Assembly: GCA_043747595.1 (NCBI GenBank)
Contig: JAYTOX010000063.1
Span: 1-45,265, forward strand
Direction of reading: 5' to 3'
Origin: JADKIH01 sp043747595
GTDB taxonomy: Bacteria; Bacteroidota; Bacteroidia; AKYH767-A; 2013-40CM-41-45
DNA: 45,265 bases
The notes below the pieces were generated by a model that was given only the letters and a program-made list of their open reading frames with translations, was not told the origin of the DNA and did not search any database. The position numbers and the translations under genes are program-made. Every line of letters begins with the position of its first letter. Within the stretch, counting starts at the first letter, position 1. Of this stretch, positions 34,969-43,415 are shown in pieces.

Positions 34969-36242
34969 TGTGCTTTCTTTTTTTGAATCAATAAATAATT
35001 AGCTGCAAAGAATAAAACTCCTAACCCTATAAAAATCAATCCGCGAATCACGAATGAAATTTCTGTATCGAAAAATTTTGCAAGAATGTCTGTGGCTATT
35101 ACCAGTAATCCGAAATTCAACATCCCCAGATGATAATTTTTTATTCCTTCGTTGATGATTCTTATTCCTATTGCCAATAACATCAGATTAGATAATATTT
35201 CAGCAAGTTTTGGAGAAATAGCAGCCGAGAAGAACAATAAAATGAAAGCCAAAAACGAATATTTAAAGATTGATGTAGGTTGGTTTTTCGGGAGATGATC
35301 GTGTTTTGCTAAAACATATATTGCTAAAAGTGTTGTGGCTACAACCGAAATAAATTCGGGTCTATAGAAAAGGCCTGGAAAAGTTTCTATTTTATTAAAT
35401 AAGTTTTTCCATATCTCTTCAAAGGTAAGCGGTATAAGAGTGATTATTATTCCTAGCCGACCAAGAATTGTATAAATTGATTTTTGTTTTTCGTTCGTTG
35501 TAAATAACGGATGACTGCCTATAATGAAAAAAGCAGAACACAAGCTCATGTACGAAATAAACATCAGTTGTTCGTTTGAACGAGAACAAGTTGCCAGAAT
35601 TGTCAGAATTGAAATGGGGATAAATCGATTTAAAACAACGGTATAATTTCGTTTCGGATAATTTTTCAACAATGAATAATAATGAGGAACAACACCTAAC
35701 AATAAAACCCAATACCAAATAGGGATTGTAGATGGATAATGGTCAAACCCTAGTTCGATTGCATAATATGTTATTCCGGTAATATACCAGAGCGCAGCAG
35801 TAGAAGAATTGAGAATGTAAATTTGTGGAAGAGTCAATATCATCCAAGTAAAAAGAAAATCGGTGATGTTTCCATTGATATGATAAATTTGTGCTATCAA
35901 TGAAATGCTTGCTCCAACACCAAAGAACAGAAAAGTTGAAGCCGTTTCCATCCAAACTTTTTCATCTTTCTTTTTGATAAATGTATAAGCGCATGCTATC
36001 TGTCCGATAATTAATGGAAGAAAAGCAAGAATTGATTTTGTGAGGCGACTGAGATTATCCCAGTTGTGAGCTATAATCAGAATCATTCCTAAGCCAATGA
36101 GGACTGCGCCAATGATGCCAAAAATAGCAACAAGGCGATTCGGGGCTTTGTTTAATTTTTCGTTATAGTAGTCGGTAATTTTCTCGGCAGTTTCCTGTGA
36201 GATAATATTTTCGTCTACCAATTCTTTCAAGTTGGGAATCAT
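34965..36242 (-). CDS. DUF2157 multi-pass membrane protein
   Basis: A 425-residue protein. The N-terminus (about 1-45) is a soluble helical segment (ELVDENIISQETAEKITDYY), typical of DUF2157, followed by roughly twelve membrane helices. The first helix pair (VAIFGIIGAVLIGLGMILIIAHNWDNL) is the family signature. In many genomes a separate DUF4401 gene lies between it and the GDYXXLXY gene; none is present, so the C-terminal helices may cover that role. Overlap of four bases with the downstream gene argues for a complex. Function unknown. Confidence 0.85.
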   Translation of the reverse strand: MIPNLKELVDENIISQETAEKITDYYNEKLNKAPNRLVAIFGIIGAVLIGLGMILIIAHNWDNLSRLTKSILAFLPLIIGQIACAYTFIKKKDEKVWMETASTFLFFGVGASISLIAQIYHINGNITDFLFTWMILTLPQIYILNSSTAALWYITGITYYAIELGFDHYPSTIPIWYWVLLLGVVPHYYSLLKNYPKRNYTVVLNRFIPISILTILATCSRSNEQLMFISYMSLCSAFFIIGSHPLFTTNEKQKSIYTILGRLGIIITLIPLTFEEIWKNLFNKIETFPGLFYRPEFISVVATTLLAIYVLAKHDHLPKNQPTSIFKYSFLAFILLFFSAAISPKLAEILSNLMLLAIGIRIINEGIKNYHLGMLNFGLLVIATDILAKFFDTEISFVIRGLIFIGLGVLFFAANYLLIQKKKAQ

Positions 36243-36341
36243 AATTTAAATTTCAAGGGGAGAAAAATTACAACTATTCATTTTCAGTTGTAATTAATAG
36301 CTCCAATTTGAATTAAAAGTATGAAAAGAAAACGACACTCA

Positions 36342-36373
36342 CACCGTTAAAAAAGATTCCTTTTTTAACGGTG
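36342..36373 (-). terminator. Strong hairpin terminator downstream of the OprB-like gene
   Basis: Perfect 14-base arms CACCGTTAAAAAAG (36342-36355) and CTTTTTTAACGGTG (36360-36373) close a 4-base loop. The poly-A/T part is inside the stem. It lies about 90 bases past the stop at 36460. Confidence 0.65.
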
Positions 36374-36459
36374 GAATGGATAGCATGAAAAGTCTGATGA
36401 TTAATAAATCATTTTTTCAACTTGATAGAGGACTTTAATTTTAAAAGCGGAAAAGGCCA

Positions 36460-37776
36460 TTAGATGATTACATGCAAGCGAAGTGATAAAACATTCACAG
36501 GTCCTTTGCGATCGGAATTATATCCGGGGTTCAATAGCATTTGATATGTACCACTAAGATAAATTTCGTTTATGATTAATTCACAAGAGTAATAAGTTTC
36601 GAGTAAACTTTCCGGTGCATAATTTAATTGGCCATCACCTAAAATAAATCCTAGTCCGCCATTTTTAAGATACAGTTGATGTTGTGCAGAAATACCCGAC
36701 ACCACAGCTGCAAGTCCGAATGTGTCATTTTTGCGTTTCCATTTTGTACCTGCTAATGAAATTCCCGCACTTACAGAACGATCAATTTCCGTAAATGCCC
36801 ACGTTTCATTTTTGCCATCGTTCCAACTTGCACGCATAAAAAATCCAAGATTTTTATTAATTTCTTGTTCAATGTTGATGGCAAATCCAAATTTATTACG
36901 GCCATAATTTCGTGTAGAAATAATATCAGGTACATCGGTATAATTTGAAACGGCTTGTTGGTAATCACCCATTCGAGTGTAGTTGTAAAATCCCAAAAGT
37001 CGTATAGCTCCTTCTTTACCTTTGTAAGCATAGTGATGAGTAAATTCTAAATTGTGAGAACCTGAATGGCTAAGATTCCAATTCATGTCATTTCCGTTTG
37101 CTAACAATGGAAGTAAAGAAAACCCGTAACGTAATTCGTTTTTAGGTGAAACATATTCAATCATAGCAGTAGGAGTGTAACCGCGTGTGTTAGCAGGATA
37201 ATCCCACGCTCCATTGTCCATCAATCCCCAACATAAAAATTGAGTACGAGGATCGTGACTATATTTATTGTCGTCGAAAAAATCGGCAGCGCCAATTTTT
37301 CCAATTGTGATAGAAATGTATTTGTCGGGTGTTCTTCCGGCTAACTGATTTATATCTTTATCGGAATAGTTTGTTGAATTATTCAATGCAAAAAGTTGTC
37401 GAAAATAGATTCGCGCTAAATAAATTTTTGGTGCAGGGTCTCCAACGCGAAAAGTTTCGCCATTGGGTGCATCAGCAATTCCTAAAGCAGAGCTAAGACC
37501 GGAGCCGCCGGCAATTTCAGGGTTCAGAAAAATTGCACCATTTTTCCAAGTTTTAGCTCCAAGAAATAAGGTAGACGTTAATGATGTTTGATTTTCATAT
37601 TTTTCAGAAAGACTGTTAATCCCGGAGTAAGGAACGACAAATTCGTATTTAGATTGATTGACAACTGTCGATTGAAAATGAACTGAATATTTTTCTTCGA
37701 TTAGTGTGTCTGTTACAATGGCGAATAATGAGAGAGAATGTAAAAGGCATATTGATGCCAATAGATATTTTTTCAT
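36460..37776 (-). CDS. Carbohydrate-porin (OprB-like) outer-membrane protein
   Basis: A 438-residue outer-membrane barrel. After a signal peptide (about 1-19) come amphipathic strands with many aromatic residues. Segments such as NPEIAGGSGLSSALGIADAPNGE, KIGAADFFDDNKYSHDPRTQF and a C-terminal strand ending LSLRLHVII follow the carbohydrate-selective porin OprB/alginate-type layout. It would let small substrates cross the outer membrane. The ORF begins 13 codons earlier, but the ATG at 37776 gives the signal peptide. A -7 box TATATTTG lies upstream; no sugar-use genes are adjacent. Confidence 0.8.
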   Translation of the reverse strand: MKKYLLASICLLHSLSLFAIVTDTLIEEKYSVHFQSTVVNQSKYEFVVPYSGINSLSEKYENQTSLTSTLFLGAKTWKNGAIFLNPEIAGGSGLSSALGIADAPNGETFRVGDPAPKIYLARIYFRQLFALNNSTNYSDKDINQLAGRTPDKYISITIGKIGAADFFDDNKYSHDPRTQFLCWGLMDNGAWDYPANTRGYTPTAMIEYVSPKNELRYGFSLLPLLANGNDMNWNLSHSGSHNLEFTHHYAYKGKEGAIRLLGFYNYTRMGDYQQAVSNYTDVPDIISTRNYGRNKFGFAINIEQEINKNLGFFMRASWNDGKNETWAFTEIDRSVSAGISLAGTKWKRKNDTFGLAAVVSGISAQHQLYLKNGGLGFILGDGQLNYAPESLLETYYSCELIINEIYLSGTYQMLLNPGYNSDRKGPVNVLSLRLHVII

Positions 37777-37812
37777 AGGACTTAAGAAATGGATTGAAGT
37801 AATTTTCAGTCG

Positions 37813-37820
37813 CAAATATA
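37813..37820 (-). promoter_or_regulatory. -7 box of the OprB-like gene
   Basis: TATATTTG on the minus strand matches the consensus exactly and gives a leader of about 30 bases before the ATG at 37776. Confidence 0.5.
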
Positions 37821-37942
37821 AGTCTCAGATTGATTCTAACTTAAGAAAGTTGAAGAAAAAGCTAACAATGAAAAATAATAATGAAAAAATGAGTAAAATA
37901 ATGAATACAGATAGTCGAATTTAATTTATTCCTTATGATCAG

Positions 37943-38797
37943 CTATTTTCTTACCACAACCGAAGCCAGTTTTTCATTGTTGGAATTGATTGCAGTAATA
38001 AAATAAATTCCACTTTCAAGCAATGACAAGTCGAGCGACGTTGTTTTTGAATATGTATAAATTAATTTTCCAATCGATGAATAAATTTCAACTGAATTTA
38101 TTGAGCCAAATTCTTTTGGAGTGACTAGGTTTATTTTATTTTCAGTCGGATTTGGATATATTAAAAGCTTTTGTGATTTATTTGGGACTGTAGGAATAGA
38201 AGCGGTAAGAAATGCGGAGTCAGCAAAGGCTTGCCAAAAAACGGGAATTGAATCGCCCGAATTATTTATGTATCCAAAATAGCCATCTTCAAAATTGGTA
38301 GTAAAAGTCGCAGTACTACCAAAGAACAAGTCTTTTCTCCATAGGTCGCTTGGAGCTCCGGTATCCCACCAGCCTCCCGGATTAATACTTGTAAACACAC
38401 TGCCATATCTGCATGAGTCATTGAATAAAGTATTGTCCCACGTCGCTGTTACCGGCCAATGATGTGTAAAAATATTTATTGGTTGAAGTCCTATACTAAA
38501 ACTGTTGCAATAGTTATAGATGATTTGCTTTTTTGTGTGGAATGATATAGGTGAAGACGAGTCCCACCATGTATTTGTAATTCGCACATCTAAATTTGTG
38601 TCGAGCGGTGTAGAAATAATATTTACTTCACCGAATGACGGATCGATACTATCTGTAGCATTGAGGTCATAGCCTAAAGTAATAGTGTCTTTGTTTCCAA
38701 TAGCATCCGAAAAGTACATCTGAAATGAAAATTGCTGCGCAGAACAGATAGATGAAAGCAAAATTACGGAGAGAATAGTTTGTAGAAGTTTTTTCAT
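37943..38797 (-). CDS. Secreted protein with type IX sorting domain
   Basis: A 284-residue protein with a signal peptide (about 1-20) and a type IX C-terminal sorting domain (about 205-284: LLIYPNPTENKINL, then LLESGIYFITAINSNNEKLASVVVRK). The middle (20-200) is a beta-rich cargo domain with many Trp/Asp residues and no motif I can name. Export across the outer membrane by the type IX machinery is expected. It is a single gene. Confidence 0.78.
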   Translation of the reverse strand: MKKLLQTILSVILLSSICSAQQFSFQMYFSDAIGNKDTITLGYDLNATDSIDPSFGEVNIISTPLDTNLDVRITNTWWDSSSPISFHTKKQIIYNYCNSFSIGLQPINIFTHHWPVTATWDNTLFNDSCRYGSVFTSINPGGWWDTGAPSDLWRKDLFFGSTATFTTNFEDGYFGYINNSGDSIPVFWQAFADSAFLTASIPTVPNKSQKLLIYPNPTENKINLVTPKEFGSINSVEIYSSIGKLIYTYSKTTSLDLSLLESGIYFITAINSNNEKLASVVVRK

Positions 38798-38973
38798 GGG
38801 AGTAATTTAGATTTAACTATTTTTTTTGAATTGGCTATTTGTATTTCCTTTTCTTGAACTATTTATTTTTCATTGGTTAGAATATTAAAAGAAATATTCT
38901 TAGAACTATTACTACAGTAACGAATTTAATTAGAGTTATGTTAAAGCTATTTGTGGAAATAGGAAAGTGAAAA

Positions 38974-40359
38974 TCAATACTTCACTAATTTCTGAGTTGC
39001 AATTTTATTTTCCATTTTATAAATCAACATATACATTCCGGGTAACAATTTTTCGCTGTTGATTTTAGTTTCTTCGTCGAGTGTAATTTGTTTTTTAATT
39101 TCTTTTCCCATTAAATCAACTAATACAATTTCTCCTTTCGCTTTTGTTCCTTTAACAATAAAATCATTTTCAAATGGATTTGGAAACACCGAAATAGTTA
39201 ATGGTGAATTAATTTCATTTACACCAATAACACCTAGGCACAATGAGTTTACTTGTACAGGAATATTTGAATCAGAGAAACTACCATTACCAAGTTGTCC
39301 GGTAGAATTGTAACCCCAAGTCCAAGCAGTACCATCGTTTTTCATAGCTAAAGAATGAGCATATCCCGCGGCAATACCAACAATGTCTGTTAATCCGGAA
39401 ACTTGTACAGGTACATTGCTATCGGTATTGCTACCATTACCCAGTTGTCCATACAAATTGAACCCCCATGCCCAAACGGTGCCGTCGCTTTTCAAAGCAA
39501 GCGTATGGTACACTCCTGCGTTCACTGCAATAATTCCTGTAAGTCCGCTTACTTGAACAGGAACATTGCTATTTATGTTCAATCCATTTCCGAGTTCTCC
39601 TTCGTAATTGTTTCCCCACGACCAAACTGTACTATCGGCTCGGATGGCAGCAGAAAAAGAATTTCCACCAGCAATAGCAATAGCGTTCGATATACCTACC
39701 ACCTGAACAGGAATATCGCTGTTCATATTTAATCCATTCCCAAGTTCACCGGCGCCATTATAACCCCATGTCCAAATAGTGCTATCGCTTCTTATCGCAA
39801 GGGAATGATAGTATCCGGCTTGAATATGAGTCATACCGGAAAGGTTGCTTACCAATACCGGAACCGAACTAAAGCCGTTAGTAGTTCCATTTCCAAGTTC
39901 GCCGAATTGGTTGTTACCCCATGAATAAACACTGCCATCACTTAACAAAGCAAGCGAATGAAACATTGAAGAAATCGCAGCCACACTTGTAAGTCCGACA
40001 ACTTGAGTAGGAGTATTGCTGGCTGTACTAGTTCCATTTCCAAGTTCACCGGTTAAATTAATTCCCCAAGCCCATATTGTACTATCGTCACGAAGGGCGA
40101 TTGTATGATTTATTCCTGCGCCAATATTTGTTATGCGATTGATTGGAGTAGCAGTAACAGGAACATTGGTTGTTCCGCTTGAGTTGGCAAGCTGCCCATA
40201 GGTGTTAGAGCCCCAGCCATTCGCAATACTATCGCTACAGAGAAAAACAGAGTGTTGTCCGCCGCAAGCAACTTTTTGAGCGTTCGCGTTAGATGATAAT
40301 TGGCAGAGAAGAGTAGGAGAAAATAAAATCAATCCGCAATAAAGTAAAAGTTTTTTCAT
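38974..40359 (-). CDS. Secreted RCC1-repeat beta-propeller with sorting domain
   Basis: A 461-residue protein with a signal peptide (about 1-19), seven RCC1-type repeats (about 30-380) and a type IX sorting domain (about 385-461, ending ATQKLVKY). Each repeat has the W-G-x-N-x-x-G-(Q/E)-L core (for example SWGNNQFGEL, TWGYNSTGQL) spaced about 50 residues apart; seven blades close a propeller. The blades are close to one another in sequence, suggesting recent duplication. Probably a surface adhesin or binding protein; the ligand is unknown. Confidence 0.88.
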   Translation of the reverse strand: MKKLLLYCGLILFSPTLLCQLSSNANAQKVACGGQHSVFLCSDSIANGWGSNTYGQLANSSGTTNVPVTATPINRITNIGAGINHTIALRDDSTIWAWGINLTGELGNGTSTASNTPTQVVGLTSVAAISSMFHSLALLSDGSVYSWGNNQFGELGNGTTNGFSSVPVLVSNLSGMTHIQAGYYHSLAIRSDSTIWTWGYNGAGELGNGLNMNSDIPVQVVGISNAIAIAGGNSFSAAIRADSTVWSWGNNYEGELGNGLNINSNVPVQVSGLTGIIAVNAGVYHTLALKSDGTVWAWGFNLYGQLGNGSNTDSNVPVQVSGLTDIVGIAAGYAHSLAMKNDGTAWTWGYNSTGQLGNGSFSDSNIPVQVNSLCLGVIGVNEINSPLTISVFPNPFENDFIVKGTKAKGEIVLVDLMGKEIKKQITLDEETKINSEKLLPGMYMLIYKMENKIATQKLVKY

Positions 40360-40763
40360 CGTAGTTTTTCTTGGTGATTATGAAATAAAAATTTGACAAT
40401 TGAAATTTAATAATGACGAGACTTTAAATTAATGATTAAACAAATAGTTTGAACATGAAGATCATTAACAAAGCAATGATTAAATGTATAAATAAATAGG
40501 ATTTACTCCAAATGAAATTGAAAATAAGGGAATAAAAAAAGGCGAAGATGTTTTGTGTACCGATGGAAAGAAAAAGATTGGTTTTCCATTAAATTTCAAT
40601 GGCTAAAATTGACTATTCTAGCCTTTTTTCACATAAGAATGTTGGAATTGGTCTTTTAAGTTTTGCATAATTATCTGGAATGATCCTAATCCAGATAATT
40701 GAAATTTGGGCGAGTCGAATTATTCATTTTTAATATACTTTACTTTCTGTTGCGGCACCCCGC

Positions 40764-40837
40764 AGAGCGGAATTTTTAGAGAGGCGGAAGTGAAAAATAA
40801 ATTGGAAGCCATCATTCGCCGAACGGAATTCCGCTCT
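40764..40837. repeat. GCGGAA inverted-repeat block
   Basis: Perfect 11-base arms AGAGCGGAATT (40764-40774) and AATTCCGCTCT (40827-40837) enclose 52 bases; the right arm overlaps the palindrome CGGAATTCCG (40825-40834). GCGGAA or its close variants recur at 40788 and 40861. It could be an extragenic palindromic element or a decayed mobile-element end. Confidence 0.55.
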
Positions 40838-40879
40838 TGGAAGCAGTATATCTATCGCAAAGCGGAAATATTAATTTAT

Positions 40880-40944
40880 AATGATTAATGAAAAATGGCT
40901 AATTATTAATTTACTGCGATATTTTAAATTTTTCATGCTTCATA
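40880..40944. repeat. Imperfect direct repeat, copy A
   Basis: Shares about 60 bases with copy B at 41025-41084, both running AATGATnAATGAAAAATG, then ATTATTAATT-ACTGCGAT-TTTTAA and TTTTTCATnCTTCAT, with a four-base gap and scattered changes. Confidence 0.7.
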
Positions 40945-41024
40945 CTTACTTGCTCGACTGAATGTTGTGTGTTGGACTGTGCGAGAGCTCATTCAGGCGC
41001 ACACAGGAATAATTAATAATTTGT

Positions 41025-41084
41025 AATGATAAATGAAAAATGATTATTAATTGACTGCGATGTTTTAATTTTTCATACTTCATG
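41025..41084. repeat. Imperfect direct repeat, copy B
   Basis: Second copy of the repeat at 40880-40944. It ends four bases before the left inverted repeat of the IS256-family element. Confidence 0.7.
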
Positions 41085-41088
41085 AGAT

Positions 41089-42364
41089 TGCTCAATAAAC
41101 TGTGTCAACAAAAATAATTTATAAATTGACACAAGAAATGGAAAAAGAAAAATTTGATTTTGAGAAGTTTGCTGCAGAAGCTGCAGAAAAACTTAGGCAG
41201 AAACAGCCACTTACAGGAAAAGAAGGAGTTTTTACTCCATTGATAAAGAAGATTTTAGAAGCGGCCATGGAAGGCGAAATGGAAGCTCATCTGGATCAAA
41301 CCCGGAAAGAAAGTAAAAATCGTCGTAATGGCCGAAGCGCAAAAAATATTCAAAGCTCTATGGGGAGCTTTGAAATTTTTTCTCCTCGCGACCGCAACGC
41401 AACGTATGAACCACAGATCATAGAAAAGCGGCAACGCTCATTGAGTAGTGATATAGATAAACAAATCCTGAGTCTTTATGGATTAGGTTTAAGCTATAGC
41501 GATATTCAAAAGCATGTGGGTGAAATGTACGGAGTTGAAATCTCTGATGGAACTTTAACCGCCATTACTGATCGGATTATACCTGAAATCAAGGAATGGC
41601 AGAATCGACCATTAGAAAACATTTATCCGGTGTTGTGGTTGGATGCGATCCATTTTAAAGTACGTGAGAATGGAACAGTAAAGTCCAAAGCGATCTATTC
41701 AATATTAGCAGTAAGCTTAGAGGGTCAAAAGGAAGTCATTGGTATTTATTTTGGGGATAATGAAAGTAGTTCATTTTGGCGACAAGTGATAAATGATTTA
41801 AAACTACGTGGGATAAAAGATATCTTCATCGCTTGCATTGACAACTTAAAAGGGTTTGCAGATGCTATTGAAGAAATGCTTCCAAATACTGAAGTTCAAT
41901 TATGTCTAGTGCATCAAATGCGAAACTCCACCAAGTACATTACTTGGAAAGATCTTAGGGCTGTCATCGCTGATTTAAAGAAGATATATCAAGCTAACAA
42001 TGAAGAAATGGGATTGTATTACCTGGATGAAGCCGAGAAGAAATGGGGACATAAATATGCCGTTGTATTCAAGAGCTGGAGGTCGCATTGGGATCGATTA
42101 GCTACCTTTTATAAATACCCTGCTGCATTACGTAAGATTATCTATACCAATAACCCTATTGAAAGCTATCATCGAATGGTAAGGAAAGTAACAAAGACCA
42201 AAGGTGCATTTAGTTCAGAAGATGCTATCGTAAAGCAAATTTACCTAGCGACCATTAATGCAAACACGAAATGGCATGGACAAATGTTTGGTTGGACTGC
42301 TGTTCGTAACGATTTACATCTTTACTTTACAGACAGAATATTAAATGACACAGTTAATTGAGCA
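41089..42364 (+). mobile_element. IS256-family insertion sequence
   Basis: A 1276-base element with 19-base terminal inverted repeats: TGCTCAATAAACTGTGTCA (41089-41107) and, inverted, TGCTCAATTAACTGTGTCA (42364-42346), 18 of 19 identical. It encloses one intact transposase gene. No target duplication is seen immediately outside: TCATGAGAT on the left and GACCCTGGA on the right do not match. The element may therefore be old, or the true ends may lie a few bases further out. Confidence 0.88.
41138..42361 (+). CDS. IS256-family (Mutator-like) transposase
   Basis: A 407-residue DDE transposase. The catalytic residues fall in WLDAIHFK (first Asp), ACIDNLKGF (second Asp) and NNPIESYHR (Glu), with the CLVHQMRNS stretch before the Glu, all standard for the Mutator/IS256 group. 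The frame is uninterrupted. An upstream GTG at 41102 lies within the terminal repeat, so the ATG at 41138 (MEKEKFDFEKF) is the better start. The stop lies inside the right terminal repeat. Confidence 0.93.
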   Translation: MEKEKFDFEKFAAEAAEKLRQKQPLTGKEGVFTPLIKKILEAAMEGEMEAHLDQTRKESKNRRNGRSAKNIQSSMGSFEIFSPRDRNATYEPQIIEKRQRSLSSDIDKQILSLYGLGLSYSDIQKHVGEMYGVEISDGTLTAITDRIIPEIKEWQNRPLENIYPVLWLDAIHFKVRENGTVKSKAIYSILAVSLEGQKEVIGIYFGDNESSSFWRQVINDLKLRGIKDIFIACIDNLKGFADAIEEMLPNTEVQLCLVHQMRNSTKYITWKDLRAVIADLKKIYQANNEEMGLYYLDEAEKKWGHKYAVVFKSWRSHWDRLATFYKYPAALRKIIYTNNPIESYHRMVRKVTKTKGAFSSEDAIVKQIYLATINANTKWHGQMFGWTAVRNDLHLYFTDRILNDTVN

Positions 42365-42515
42365 GACCCTGGAAAGTAGAGATTGGAGAGTTAAAAAATG
42401 ACTTTTGACCTTGAACTTTAGATTCTATTACTTCTTACTTAAAAATTGATTGGCAGTAAAAATAATCCCTGATCTCAGTTTTAATAATTTTTTCCAATCA
42501 TCAATAACAAAAAAA

Positions 42516-42695
42516 GTGTCAAAGAAAAAATACTCTTCTGTACAGACAATAAAAAACTTACAACGAAAACTAGCGTTACAAGCCGGCTTTTACGACGGTC
42601 GTTTTCGTGAGAAAAAAGTAACGGATAAGAAAAAAGAAGAGAACAAAAAAAAAGCACGGAAGAAAATTAATATTAATAAATCATTAGATAATTGA
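42516..42695 (+). CDS. Small basic hypothetical protein
   Basis: A 59-residue frame from a GTG at 42516. The middle (YSSVQTIKNLQRKLALQAGFYDGRFREK) looks truly coding, and the C-terminus is a lysine/asparagine-rich tail. The frame remains open 22 codons upstream to a TTG at 42450. I do not know the family. It lies just outside the IS element and may be the end of a gene cut by insertion. Confidence 0.4.
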   Translation: MSKKKYSSVQTIKNLQRKLALQAGFYDGRFREKKVTDKKKEENKKKARKKININKSLDN

Positions 42696-43363
42696 TTGTT
42701 GATAATTGATAGAATATGCACAAGTAAAACTTGAACTCTGACTTTTAAGTGAGTGGTTAACATTTTTTCTCCCGCAGAAGCCGCAGATTACCGCAGATTT
42801 ATTTCTGACTTTTAAGTGAGTAGTAAGTAAAAAAATGACACCCTTTCTTACTTCAAATAGTATATAAAAAGTGGTAATCTGCAAGTATAATGACCCTTCT
42901 ACTTTCAAACTTATTACTTCCAAAACCGATAGGAAAGAAGTAAATGAATGCAGGCTTGCTAATGCCTGAAATAGGTTGACCTTTTTATAAAGTGACAGTG
43001 CGTGACTTCTGGACTTTTAGATTTTGACCTAAGGTTTCCTGAGTTAATTTCAGTCTTGTCACTAAAGTAAGGCGGAATGACACTGAGCTCGAGGAACTAC
43101 AAAAGTTAATCAAAAATAAACTGGTAGTAAATTTTATTTTGTAATTCTAATGTGAATGGCTGAGTTTAACATTCCTCCCAGCGACCGCATAATTTATGGA
43201 GTAAAAGGCCGACGAATTACCGTAGAAAAACCGATTGTAGCGGGTTTAACAGGCAGCCCAGCGATCTCTTTTTTATTTCTTAAAAGATGGGAAAAAAATA
43301 AAAGTGTGCTTGCGCTGTGCCTTGGAGTTAATAGCTGTGACTTTCCCAATGAATAGAAAAAGA
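42696..43363. other. Repeat-rich noncoding stretch right of the IS element
   Basis: Contains ATTGATTGTTGATAATTGATAG phrases (42690-42711), a 17-base direct repeat CTGACTTTTAAGTGAGT (42738-42754 and 42805-42821), three CCGCAGA units (42772-42798), and AGTGAGTAGTAA (42815-42826), which is identical to the left arm of the terminator at 5294. A 66-codon ORF at 43156 is not convincing. Confidence 0.6.
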
Positions 43364-43391
43364 AAACACCGTTAAATTTTTGACGGTGTTT
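43364..43391 (-). terminator. Terminator of the secreted-protein operon
   Basis: Nine-base arms AAACACCGT (43364-43372) and ACGGTGTTT (43383-43391) close a 10-base loop; on the minus strand T-rich sequence (TTTTCTTTTTC) follows. It lies 25 bases past the stop at 43416. Confidence 0.7.
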
Positions 43392-43415
43392 CTTTGCAAA
43401 AAAATTTATTCTTAC

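Larger units (their letters stand above)
40360..41088. other. 729-base noncoding stretch left of the IS element
   Basis: No convincing gene. It contains a GCGGAA-rich inverted-repeat block (40750-40866), two imperfect copies of a 60-65-base sequence (40880-40944 and 41025-41084), and a small TGTGCG/CGCACA inverted repeat (40978-41004). A 60-codon ORF at 40706 is discussed among the rejected items. Confidence 0.7.

Noticed and set aside
40706..40888. 60-codon ORF in the gap before the IS element
   Set aside because: It starts at a TTG, overlaps the GCGGAA palindromic block and has no recognisable protein pattern apart from a basic tail.
41080..42373. 8-9 base target duplication of the IS256 element
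   Set aside because: The bases directly outside the two terminal repeats do not match.
42771..42800. CCGCAGA triplet as a CRISPR-like or transposon-end repeat
   Set aside because: Only three short, unevenly spaced copies; more like the simple repeats common between genes in this group.
43156..43356. 66-codon ORF from an ATG in the gap after the IS element
   Set aside because: The first half looks slightly coding, but there is no upstream signal, no family and no partner; kept only as part of the noncoding stretch.
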